In this document: positions 1 through 7,160 of the stretch, in pieces
Position numbering within the stretch: position 1 is the stretch's first letter
Layout of the letters: each line of letters begins with the position of its first letter
Notes under the pieces: generated by a model
The model's database searches: none
What the model saw: only the letters and a program-made list of their open reading frames with translations
Told to the model about the DNA's origin: nothing
Made by a program: the position numbers and the translations under genes
From: Cryomorphaceae bacterium
GTDB taxonomy: Bacteria; Bacteroidota; Bacteroidia; Flavobacteriales_D; Sanyastnellaceae
Length of the DNA: 64,000 bases
Assembly (NCBI GenBank): GCA_016124575.1
Contig: WGNM01000033.1
Coordinates: forward strand, 1-64,000
Direction: 5' to 3'

Positions 1-78
1 GCTAAGGTTTACAAACAAGCAGCCTAGAAATGAACAAAAACACTAAGTTATGAGTCTCCCCCAAACCCCCTCATTACT

Positions 79-573
79 ATGGTTTTAACTGTTATATTTG
101 TATATAAGATCTTGTCCAAACAATCCCGACCACTTCATATTGACAGCCTTTTTGAAATTCATAGATATTTGTTTCAAGACATTTATGTTTGGGCAGGAAA
201 GATGCGGATTGTAGAAATTAGCAAAGACGGTAAACAATTTTTCCCGACTTCTCATTTTGACAACGCTTTCAGATTCATTGACCAGTTAATTGCTGAATTC
301 CATAAAATCCCAAAAGACAACAAAAAACTTATAGCCTATAAATTGGCTGAAATACTAGATAACGTCAACTATTTACACCCATTCAGAGAAGGAAACGGAC
401 GAGCACAAAGGGAGTTTTTAAGGCTGGTCGCATTAGAAAAAGGCTTGACATTAAATCTCAACCCGCCAGACAATAAAAGTGTTTACGAACGATATATGAA
501 GGGAACAATTGAAAGTGACGTGAAGACCCTGATGGAGTTGATTTTGGAACTACTTGACACGAATAACAAATAA
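79..573 (+). CDS. Fic-domain protein, short N terminus
   Basis: Fic (Fido) proteins transfer AMP or a related group from a nucleotide to a target protein, often as toxins. The core motif HPFREGNGRAQR is at residues 100-111 and matches HPFxxGNGRxxR, with the catalytic His at 100. Ahead of it lies the usual IHRYLFQDIYVWAG segment (28-40). The product is 164 residues; relatives I recall are about 190-200 and have an extra N-terminal helix. In this frame stops lie just upstream (25-27), so the start is at or near 79 and the first ~11 residues look like non-homologous sequence. No antitoxin with an inhibitory S/T-x-x-x-E-G/N motif is visible in the bases present, although the window begins only 78 bases upstream. 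Probably truncated but with an intact active site. Confidence 0.85.
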   Translation: MVLTVIFVYKILSKQSRPLHIDSLFEIHRYLFQDIYVWAGKMRIVEISKDGKQFFPTSHFDNAFRFIDQLIAEFHKIPKDNKKLIAYKLAEILDNVNYLHPFREGNGRAQREFLRLVALEKGLTLNLNPPDNKSVYERYMKGTIESDVKTLMELILELLDTNNK

Positions 574-579
574 TAAAAC

Positions 580-690
580 GGCTGTAAAAACAGAGTGAGA
601 ATGAAAGCGAGAGCGAACATTCCACTCTGTTTTTTTCTTCACTCTCATTTTGTTTCCCGCTCTAACAGCCATTTATCGTGTTTGATTTCC
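580..690. repeat. Hairpin-forming interspersed repeat, copy 1 of 3
   Basis: A ~100-bp sequence that recurs at about 733 and 2620. It has an outer inverted pair (AAAACAGAGTGAGAATG against CACTCTCATTTTGT) and an inner pair CAGAGTG/CACTCTG followed by a T-run. It ends in ATCGTGTTTGATTTC, which is shared with copy 3. It is noncoding: the 81-residue open frame across copies 1 and 2 is a by-product of the repeat. It looks like a small nonautonomous element or REP-like repeat. Confidence 0.7.
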
Positions 691-732
691 AAAAACATAA
701 AGTCGAGACAAAGTCGAAGAGTTTTCATGTTG

Positions 733-812
733 GCTGTACAAAACAGAGTGAGAATGAGAGCGAGATCTAACACTCCACTCTTTTTTTTTTTCGTCACTCT
801 CATTTTGTACGT
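733..812. repeat. Hairpin-forming interspersed repeat, copy 2 of 3
   Basis: Second copy of the 580-690 element. The arms ACAAAACAGAGTGAGAATG and CACTCTCATTTTGTAC can pair across the unit. The T-run is longer here and the ATCGTGTTTGATTTC tail of copies 1 and 3 is missing, so this copy is shorter. Confidence 0.65.
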
Positions 813-838
813 TGGCTTCCACCTCGTACTTAACGATT

Positions 839-866
839 AGCCCTTACCATTTGTGGTAGGGGCTTT
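839..866 (+). terminator. Rho-independent terminator-like hairpin
   Basis: AGCCCTTACCA and TGGTAGGGGCT form an 11-bp stem (one G-T pair) with a 4-base loop, followed by a T-run. It could end transcripts from the Fic region before the ATPase gene. Confidence 0.65.
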
Positions 867-1000
867 TTGGTTCGATACTAATCAAAAATGGTTCGACGTC
901 AATTCTTTAAATCATCATGCCTTTTCTTTGTTTAAACAAACAATTCAAAGAAAATTTCTTAAACGACTTAGTTTTAATTCATAAAAGCCGCATTAAAAAC

Positions 1001-1056
1001 TATCTATACATGGCCAAATGTGCTCTTTATTATGTACTTTTGGCCAGATATAAGAT
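1001..1056. repeat. Palindromic element, left copy, flanking the ATPase gene
   Basis: The element begins with TATCTATACATGGCCAAA, has a ~20-base spacer, and ends with TTTTGGCCAGATATAA. The two ends are near-perfect inverted repeats around TGGCCAAA/TTTGGCCA. The same 18-base left end and a matching right end recur directly after the stop codon of the ATPase gene (2474-2526). TACTTTTG inside it (1035-1042) fits the Bacteroidota -7 element, so the palindrome may overlap the gene's promoter. Confidence 0.75.
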
Positions 1057-1058
1057 TT

Positions 1059-2471
1059 ATGAGTAAGATAATTGGAAGGAAAAGTGAATTAAAGATATTA
1101 CAACTCGCTATTAATTCGGACAGGTCTGAACTTGTTGCTATTTATGGTAGAAGAAGGGTTGGGAAAACTTTTCTCATAAGAGAAACTTACAAAAAAGAAA
1201 TCATATTTGAAGTTTCAGGAATCCCTGATGGCAGTTATAGCCAGCAACTGACCAATTTCTTTAATAAAGTCATAGAGAAATCTGATAAATTTAAAAGTAG
1301 AAATACTCCAAAGGATTGGCTTGAGGCGTTTAACTTACTTGGTGAGTATATATCAACATTGAAAAGCAAGGAAAAAAAAGTAGTATTCATTGATGAATTA
1401 CCATGGATTCACACTCCTAAATCCAATTTTATTTCTTTGTTTTCTCACTTCTGGAATGACTTCTGCACCAAACGAGACGACCTCGTTGTTGTAGTTTGTG
1501 GCTCTGCAGCCTCATTTATGATAAATAAAGTGATTAAAGACAAAAAAGGTCTCCATAATCGCATAACATATCCTATCAGGCTACTCCCGTTTAATTTGTA
1601 CGAAACAGAGCTGTTTTTGAAATCAAAAAAGGTAAATCTTGGCAGATATGACTACCTGCAAATCTATATGGCCATTGGAGGAATTCCTCATTACTTGGAC
1701 AAACTAATTTCAGGAGATAGTGTAGCAACTGCAATAGACCGATTATGTTTTCAACCTGGAGGACTCCTAGTGGACGAATTCAATGTTGTTTTCGCATCCT
1801 TATTTGAAAGTTCATCAAACCATGAAAAAATTGTAGAAACTTTGGCTGCGTCAAAAAAGGGACTAACGAGAGATGAAATTGTTTCTAAAACTGGTTTAAG
1901 TTCTGGAGGCGGGCTCACTCGCACACTTATTGAGCTGAGTGAATCAGGGTTTATTGCCGAGTACAAGCCTTTTAACAAAGTGAAAAAAGAAGCGTTATAT
2001 CGTCTTTCAGATGAATATTCTTTATTCTTTATCAAGTATATCAAGAATAATTCTGATGATAGTTGGACAGCATTATTTAACTCCAGGAGCTATCTGTCTT
2101 GGGGTGGTTTAGCATTTGAGTCGGTTTGCCTAAAACATGTAACTCAAATTAAGAAAGCACTTGGGATAGGAGGAATTAGTGCTAATAGTTCAAGTTGGAG
2201 AAATGAAAATGCTCAAATTGACCTTGTAATTGATAGAAGTGACAATTGTGTCAACTTATGCGAAATGAAGTTCTCCGTATCGGAATTTACTATTAATAAA
2301 ACATACAACGATTCGCTTTTGAACAAGAAATGCGAATTTATGAAAGAGTTAAGGTCCAGAAAAAACATCTTCATAACCATGGTTACATCATTTGGTGTGA
2401 AAATCAATCCAAATAGCGGCAATTCTATGGACAATCAAGTTACAATGGATAGTTTGTTTGAAAGCTCCTAA
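1059..2471 (+). CDS. AAA ATPase (ATPase_2-like) with C-terminal DUF234/PD-(D/E)XK nuclease-like domain
   Basis: A 470-residue ATPase of the prokaryotic family often annotated as archaeal-type ATPase with DUF234. Walker A is GRRRVGKT (30-37), Walker B VVFIDEL (108-114), and a sensor-like strand VVVVCGSAAS lies near 143-152. A winged-helix region spans about 255-310. The C-terminal part carries E354, D388 (QIDLV) and E402-x-K404 (CEMKF), the layout of a PD-(D/E)XK nuclease fold. I chose ATG 1059 (MSKIIGRKSE), not the ATG at 1020, because the family alignment begins there and the upstream extension lies inside the palindromic element. The gene is bracketed exactly by two copies of that element. 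The family's cellular role is unsettled; mobile-element or defence roles are possible. Confidence 0.85.
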   Translation: MSKIIGRKSELKILQLAINSDRSELVAIYGRRRVGKTFLIRETYKKEIIFEVSGIPDGSYSQQLTNFFNKVIEKSDKFKSRNTPKDWLEAFNLLGEYISTLKSKEKKVVFIDELPWIHTPKSNFISLFSHFWNDFCTKRDDLVVVVCGSAASFMINKVIKDKKGLHNRITYPIRLLPFNLYETELFLKSKKVNLGRYDYLQIYMAIGGIPHYLDKLISGDSVATAIDRLCFQPGGLLVDEFNVVFASLFESSSNHEKIVETLAASKKGLTRDEIVSKTGLSSGGGLTRTLIELSESGFIAEYKPFNKVKKEALYRLSDEYSLFFIKYIKNNSDDSWTALFNSRSYLSWGGLAFESVCLKHVTQIKKALGIGGISANSSSWRNENAQIDLVIDRSDNCVNLCEMKFSVSEFTINKTYNDSLLNKKCEFMKELRSRKNIFITMVTSFGVKINPNSGNSMDNQVTMDSLFESS

Positions 2472-2473
2472 TT

Positions 2474-2526
2474 TATCTATACATGGCCAAAACTGTAAGT
2501 TAGGCGATTGATTTGGCCACATATAA
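2474..2526. repeat. Palindromic element, right copy, flanking the ATPase gene
   Basis: Starts 3 bases after the ATPase stop codon with the same 18 bases as the left copy (TATCTATACATGGCCAAA) and ends with TTTGGCCACATATAA. The inverted arms are kept while the ~20-base spacer differs from the left copy, so the arms appear to be the conserved part. Confidence 0.75.
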
Positions 2527-2619
2527 ACCCCGATTACCTAAATATAGTCTCTTAAATGACCAACTAATTTCACTAAAAAGTGTCCAACTTTAATTGGTTC
2601 GACAATCCATCCATCTCCT

Positions 2620-2720
2620 GTACAAAACAGAATGAGAATGAGAGCGAACACTCCACTCTGTTTTTTTCGTCACTCTCCTTTTGTTTCTAACTCTAACATT
2701 CATCTATCGTGTTTGATTTC
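2620..2720. repeat. Hairpin-forming interspersed repeat, copy 3 of 3
   Basis: Third copy of the element at 580-690, on the far side of the ATPase cassette. It starts TACAAAACAGAATGAGAATG and ends with ATCGTGTTTGATTTC like copy 1. One change weakens the inner stem (CAGAATG against CACTCTG). Confidence 0.65.
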
Positions 2721-3429
2721 GGAACGTTCGATGTATGCAAAAAGCTGAAATTTTCAATTCTGAAATTCGGGCATTAATAAAAGTTTCGAAGCTTGCCTCA
2801 AACAAGCAAAACCAATTTGTTCATCACTTTGCTTCATGCTTTTCTTTGAATAAGCACTGCAAGGTCAGGCTGTTCGTTACCAGTCCCACGGCATGTTTCC
2901 CTTCAATACCCCATGTGGTGTGCATTATCGTGTTAATGCCTTTTCGAGTTTTTCCCTTGCTCTTGATCGTCCTATGATATTATTTGACATGTTATAGAAT
3001 TGAAGTGCAGCCAAAAGGAGTAAATAATTCGTGAAATGGCTGCAATTGAGAAATTTTGAAAAGCAGCCAAAAAGAAGTAATGGTGTGTATTATGGCTGCA
3101 GTTGAAATTGATGTTGTGGAATGATAGCATCGTAGAAAATGAGTTGTATCGATGTTTTGAATCGCTTATCGAGTACTCCATATCCTACATTGCAGAGTTC
3201 GGTATGGTAAGTTAACTCGTCTGAAAAGCAGAGCGAAATCGGAGTTTTTTCTCTGATTCTTATAGTTCTCTGATTGGTTAGTACTGATAAACTTATAAAA
3301 GAGTGCTAAATTCGCTTTAGTGGCTTTCAAATTGAAAGAGACAAAGAATGAAAGGACTCCATTTGAATAAAGTGGGGTTGATTAGCGAACCAATTGAGGT
3401 TTTAATGCCCTCTGCTTAATCTGTTTTTA
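2721..3429. other. Noncoding stretch before the sensor kinase gene
   Basis: No convincing gene. Two short open frames (2735-2977 plus, 2972-3181 minus) lack recognisable domains and run through repeat sequence. The stretch holds the 56-bp tandem repeat at 3001-3112, and probably the promoter of the kinase gene close to 3300-3420, although I could not pick a clear -7 element. Confidence 0.55.
3001..3112. repeat. Two tandem 56-bp palindromic repeats
   Basis: GCAGCCA occurs at 3007-3013 and 3063-3069, and its reverse complement TGGCTGC at 3037-3043 and 3093-3099. Both pairs are exactly 56 bases apart. Each unit can fold into a 7-bp stem around a 23-base loop. The arms are kept and the loops differ, which suggests that the arms matter, for example as protein sites. 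Confidence 0.75.
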
Positions 3430-3777
3430 ATGACTAAAAAGTTTGTTGCTTTCGTCACCCTGTTTCTGCTTATTAATGCATGTTTCGCCCAAGAAGTTAG
3501 TCTTGATCAACTGGTAACGTCTTTGAATAGCAAGATACCTATTTCAGACAATTCGGAGAAACTAAAGTTCAGAGACAGTTTGATTACATTGGTAGAGTTC
3601 AACGAAGAGTATCACTATAGCGAGTTGATCACAGAGAATATTCGATTGGCGCTGAAAATGGATTCTGTGAGCTTGGCAACAAAACACACCGCTGACTATA
3701 TATACTATTGTAATTCTGTTTTAAGGGATCCTGAGAAGGGATTGGAAATATTAATGAGTATAGGGGCAAAGAGCTAA
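3430..3777 (+). CDS. Sensor kinase, N-terminal fragment (signal peptide and first helices); frameshifted from the next frame
   Basis: 115 residues starting with a signal peptide (MTKKFVAFVTLFLLINACFAQ), then helical sequence of the type that precedes TPR repeats. The frame stops at 3775-3777. In the +2 frame the reading continues without a break upstream of 3813 as NEYRGKELSSKNLSHIG. Adding one A in the run near 3750-3753 would join KGLEIL to NEYRGKE. This fragment and the next entry are therefore most likely one gene of about 670 codons, broken by a one-base deletion or a sequencing error. Alone it would be a secreted fragment without function. Confidence 0.7.
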   Translation: MTKKFVAFVTLFLLINACFAQEVSLDQLVTSLNSKIPISDNSEKLKFRDSLITLVEFNEEYHYSELITENIRLALKMDSVSLATKHTADYIYYCNSVLRDPEKGLEILMSIGAKS

Positions 3778-3812
3778 GTTCTAAAAACCTCAGCCACATC
3801 GGGAGTTATTAC

Positions 3813-5453
3813 ATGTACGGGTCAGACAGTTATTATTATTTATTTGACCTCGACAAATGCATGGAACTCTTGGATCTTGCTGCGGAGTATTCAACTAAAT
3901 CAGGAAACAAGCCTAAAATTGCTGCTGTTCACATGCGTCAAGGTGCACTGCTTACGCAAATGGGAAAGTTTGCTGAGTCGTCTCTATCAATTCAGGCAGC
4001 AAGATCAATTTTTGTAGAACTAAAAGACACCGCCAATATCTTAGGTGCCAATAATAGTCTATCGGTGCTATACAGTGAGCTCAAATTTTTCAAAGAAGCA
4101 TCAGCTCTTCGTGAAGAATCCATCGAGCTTTCGAAGAAGCTTCATGGAAATCCCAGGTTGGATTTGTTGTACTTCAATGCTGCTGTCGACAGCAGGGAGA
4201 AAGGCGACGATGTTCAACGCATCGCATATTTGAAGTTGCTTGAGCCATTGGTCAGCAACGGTAACCAATTGCTAGTGTCTGAACTAATGGTAGATTGTGA
4301 ATTAGCAATAGCCTATGCTGAAACCGATAGTTTGAAACTTGCAGAGCACTATTTCGATAAATTAGTCAGCAATAAGGAAGAACTTGAAAGAGGAGCTAAC
4401 AATGACTTATTTGTTGAAGCTTCGAAACAATTGGCTTTTGCGAGAAAAGATTATGAAGAAGCCATCAAATTTGGAAAGGAGCATTTGGAGTTAAAAAAGG
4501 AGAGGGGTGTTATTGTCGAAATATACAATGCTGAAAAATTCTTAGCCAATGTATACAAGGCAGCAGGTGATTTGGACATGGAGAACCATCACCTGGTGGC
4601 GTACTACAAGATTTTTGATTCCATCTCGAATGTTAGAAATGTGCAGACGTTAGCTTACTATCAAACCATATACGAAACTGAGAAAAGGGATTTGAAGATT
4701 GAGGCTCAGGAAAGTAACATTTCTTTTCTAAAAGAAAAAGACAAAGTCAAAAATCAACTGGTGGTATTGGGTGGTTTGGGCACATTCGGTCTGTTTGGGT
4801 TGTTTTGGTTGATTCGATCGAGAAACTTTGAGCGCAAAAAACAGAAGCTACAAGTGGCTTTTACCCGCGACATTTTAAAAACGCAGGAAAGGGAGCGGGC
4901 GCGCATCGCATCCGAACTTCACGATAGCATCGGGCAGAAGTTGTTGGTGATTAAAAACGCTTTGGTGACAAAAAACGCCGACGACAAAAATGAGATTGAA
5001 ATGGTTAGCGAAACGATAAAAGAAGTAAGAGAAATGTCGCACAATCTTCATCCATTTCAATTTGAAAAGCTCGGGTTGATGCGCTCGTTGAAGAACATGA
5101 TTGAAAGCTTTCAAAAGAGCTCCAATGTTTTCTATTCTGAAGAAATAGAAGTGCATAACGAGCTGCTTGACAAAGAAAAGGGGATAAATATATTTAGAAT
5201 GATCCAAGAGGCCATGGTGAATGTTGAAAAACATGCTGGGGCAACGGCATGCAATCTGTCAGTTACCGAAACAAAAGATGACTTGCTTTTCAAACTTAAA
5301 GACAACGGAAAAGGGTTTAAGAAAGAATTTGCATCGCAAGGACTGGGCATGAAAACGTTGCACGAACGAGCACAATTGATTGGCGGTCATTTAGAAGTCC
5401 TTTCCGAATTGGGCAAAGGAACAACGATCATCTTAAGTGTCCCGAAAGCATGA
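3813..5453 (+). CDS. TPR-containing sensor histidine kinase (NarL-partner type), C-terminal part
   Basis: The 546-residue frame contains TPR-like helices (about 1-290), one membrane segment (VVLGGLGTFGLFGLFWLI, near 315-335), a HisKA_3 dimerisation helix with phospho-acceptor His in ERARIASELHDSIGQ, and a HATPase domain with N box (IFRMIQEAMVNVEKHA) and G boxes (DNGKGF, GLGMKTL, GKGTTI). Kinases of this type have a periplasmic TPR sensor and phosphorylate a LuxR-type regulator. The start at 3813 has no support other than being the first ATG; the natural N terminus is in the frame starting at 3430. The stop overlaps the response-regulator start by 4 bases (ATGA), so the pair is co-translated. 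Confidence 0.85.
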   Translation: MYGSDSYYYLFDLDKCMELLDLAAEYSTKSGNKPKIAAVHMRQGALLTQMGKFAESSLSIQAARSIFVELKDTANILGANNSLSVLYSELKFFKEASALREESIELSKKLHGNPRLDLLYFNAAVDSREKGDDVQRIAYLKLLEPLVSNGNQLLVSELMVDCELAIAYAETDSLKLAEHYFDKLVSNKEELERGANNDLFVEASKQLAFARKDYEEAIKFGKEHLELKKERGVIVEIYNAEKFLANVYKAAGDLDMENHHLVAYYKIFDSISNVRNVQTLAYYQTIYETEKRDLKIEAQESNISFLKEKDKVKNQLVVLGGLGTFGLFGLFWLIRSRNFERKKQKLQVAFTRDILKTQERERARIASELHDSIGQKLLVIKNALVTKNADDKNEIEMVSETIKEVREMSHNLHPFQFEKLGLMRSLKNMIESFQKSSNVFYSEEIEVHNELLDKEKGINIFRMIQEAMVNVEKHAGATACNLSVTETKDDLLFKLKDNGKGFKKEFASQGLGMKTLHERAQLIGGHLEVLSELGKGTTIILSVPKA

Positions 5454-6076
5454 GTGCAAGAATTGTTGTGGCTGACGATCATCCGATCTTGTTAACGGGG
5501 ACGATTTCTTTTCTAGAAAGTAAACGCTTTATTGTAGTAGGTTCTGCAAAAGATGGAAATGAAGCATACAATGCGATAGTTGCGCAGTATCCTGACATCG
5601 CCATTCTGGATTTTGACATGCCCAAACTGAATGGGTTGGAAGTGGCCTATCAATGCCATCTGAAGGGCTTAGAAACAAGAATTATTATTTTAACTCTGCA
5701 CAAAGAAGAAGCAATTTTAAGCGAGGTTGGCAACAAGATCCACGGCTACCTACTCAAGGAAGATGCTTTGCAAGAAATCGAGCACTGCATTCAGCGTGTG
5801 CTGCTCGGGGAGACGTTCGTAAGTAAAATCATCCTCGGCGGTATTCATTTTTCAAAAGACAAAGAAGTTCTGCATGATCTTTCTGTTGCTGAGCAAAAGA
5901 TCTTGCGCTATTTGGCTAACAACTTGTCGTCGTCACAAATTGCTGAAGAACTATTTATATCGAAGCGGACAGTGGAAAAACACAGGAGCAATATCATCAA
6001 AAAGTTAGGCATTCCGCCAACACAAAACGGACTGTTGCTATGGGTTCAAAACAACAACCATTTGTTTAACCGATGA
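5450..6076 (+). CDS. NarL/FixJ-family response regulator
   Basis: 208 residues. Receiver domain: acidic pocket D9/D10, phospho-acceptor D54 (AILDFDMP), T82 and K103. A LuxR-type helix-turn-helix occupies about 143-190 (LSVAEQKILRYL through ISKRTVEKHRSNI). It overlaps the stop of the kinase gene by 4 bases and is its evident partner. On phosphorylation it would bind DNA as a dimer; targets are unknown. The gene ends ~160 bases before a convergent gene. Confidence 0.92.
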   Translation: MSARIVVADDHPILLTGTISFLESKRFIVVGSAKDGNEAYNAIVAQYPDIAILDFDMPKLNGLEVAYQCHLKGLETRIIILTLHKEEAILSEVGNKIHGYLLKEDALQEIEHCIQRVLLGETFVSKIILGGIHFSKDKEVLHDLSVAEQKILRYLANNLSSSQIAEELFISKRTVEKHRSNIIKKLGIPPTQNGLLLWVQNNNHLFNR

Positions 6077-6234
6077 GTTGTTGGGTTGCATTTGTCGTTC
6101 GTTTGTTTGAGCAGCTGGCTTGGTAGGGTTTGTCTTTAGGTAGATGAATGATGACATACAGTCCTTTTTTGTAGCCTGATTTTAATTTCCGAACGCCATG
6201 AAGAAAAAATGTAGCCATGTGTGAGTTGCGAAGG

Positions 6235-7014
6235 CTATACTAAAAACAGTTTCTCGATGAACAAATTGATTACTTCAACGAGAATGAGCGCTATAATGAT
6301 GATTTCGAGCAAATTGCTTCGGCGATGTTGCAGCAAATCTTTGAAGAGTTCTAAATTCTCACTGACAATCTTCAGGTTGTAATCAATACTCGCGAAGCGC
6401 GATTTGATGTCGAACAAGTTGCGCAATCCAATATCTACCTTGCTCAAATAGGGGTCGTTCCAAGTCGACTCTGGCTGATCGAAAATATAGAGGTGATCGA
6501 AGATGTTGTTCTTCACATTCAGCGTCTTCCCGATAAATTTCAAAAGCGTTTGATTGGTCATCATCAAACGGCCTTTGTCTTCAAGCATTTTGGTATGTCG
6601 GTTGGTCTCATCAAGCATCTGACTGCCCTGGTTTTGGTAATAGTCTAGGGCTACCGATTGTCCGATATTCAATAAAACAATCTTGATGACTTCGTCGGAT
6701 AGATTGGTGAGGTAGGCTTCATTGTGATCGAATTTATCTTGATTATCGCTTTTGTGAATGATAAAATCCTCCGAAAGTCTTTCTTTCAGTGGGTTGATCG
6801 CGTAGTTAAGAATGAATTCAATGTTTTCGGAGATTTTTAGCTCGTCGTATTCACAGAAAACAACCACTCCAAATGAGGAAAGATAAAGAAAACGGTTGTT
6901 CTCATGTCTGTAGAACAAGTACGAACTCGAATAGCTGTGCACATCTCCAATGTAATTGCTCTTGAAGCGCTTTAGGTCAATGCTATCGGATATTTGAAAT
7001 GCTTTGATTTCCAT
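6235..7014 (-). CDS. RMD1/YagE-family (DUF155) protein with C-terminal membrane anchor
   Basis: 259 residues from ATG at 7014 (MEIKAFQISD). The open frame extends to a TTG at 7035. The order is an N-terminal alpha/beta region, then long helices with VALDYYQNQ and a hairpin region (DPYLSKVDIGLRNLFDIKSR), then a hydrophobic C-terminal segment (LLEIIIIALILVEVINLFI) just before the end. This fits the DUF155 family, whose yeast members sit in mitochondrial membranes and support mitochondrial translation; the bacterial role is unknown. A degenerate copy of this gene's first codons and leader lies at 8452-8630. Family call fairly sure, function unknown. Confidence 0.75.
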   Translation of the reverse strand: MEIKAFQISDSIDLKRFKSNYIGDVHSYSSSYLFYRHENNRFLYLSSFGVVVFCEYDELKISENIEFILNYAINPLKERLSEDFIIHKSDNQDKFDHNEAYLTNLSDEVIKIVLLNIGQSVALDYYQNQGSQMLDETNRHTKMLEDKGRLMMTNQTLLKFIGKTLNVKNNIFDHLYIFDQPESTWNDPYLSKVDIGLRNLFDIKSRFASIDYNLKIVSENLELFKDLLQHRRSNLLEIIIIALILVEVINLFIEKLFLV

Positions 7015-7110
7015 AGGAAACTGGTTCGTAGACAATCATCGGCGCAATGGGCAGACAAACTTTGGGTTTACTGCTGTTCACTTCGACTTTCAAAAGCAGT
7101 AAAGTTAGCC
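6981..7110. repeat. Direct repeat A: DUF155 gene start and leader
   Basis: About 130 bp covering the first ~12 codons of the DUF155 gene and its upstream leader. It aligns along its length with 8492-8630 with scattered substitutions; shared blocks include GGATATTTGAAATGC, AGACAATCA and CTTCGACTTTC. The two copies flank the collagen-like gene. Confidence 0.75.
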
Positions 7111-7160
7111 TTTTCCTTGCTTTGACAGACAATTAAAGTATTAAGCTTGGTTGCCTCTTA

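Noticed and set aside
595-840. 81-residue open frame on the plus strand
   Set aside because: It is made of two copies of the hairpin repeat, has no domain and includes poly-Phe from the T-runs.
2735-3181. Two short open frames between the repeats and the kinase gene
   Set aside because: No domain or signal, low-complexity translation, and overlap with the tandem palindromic repeat.
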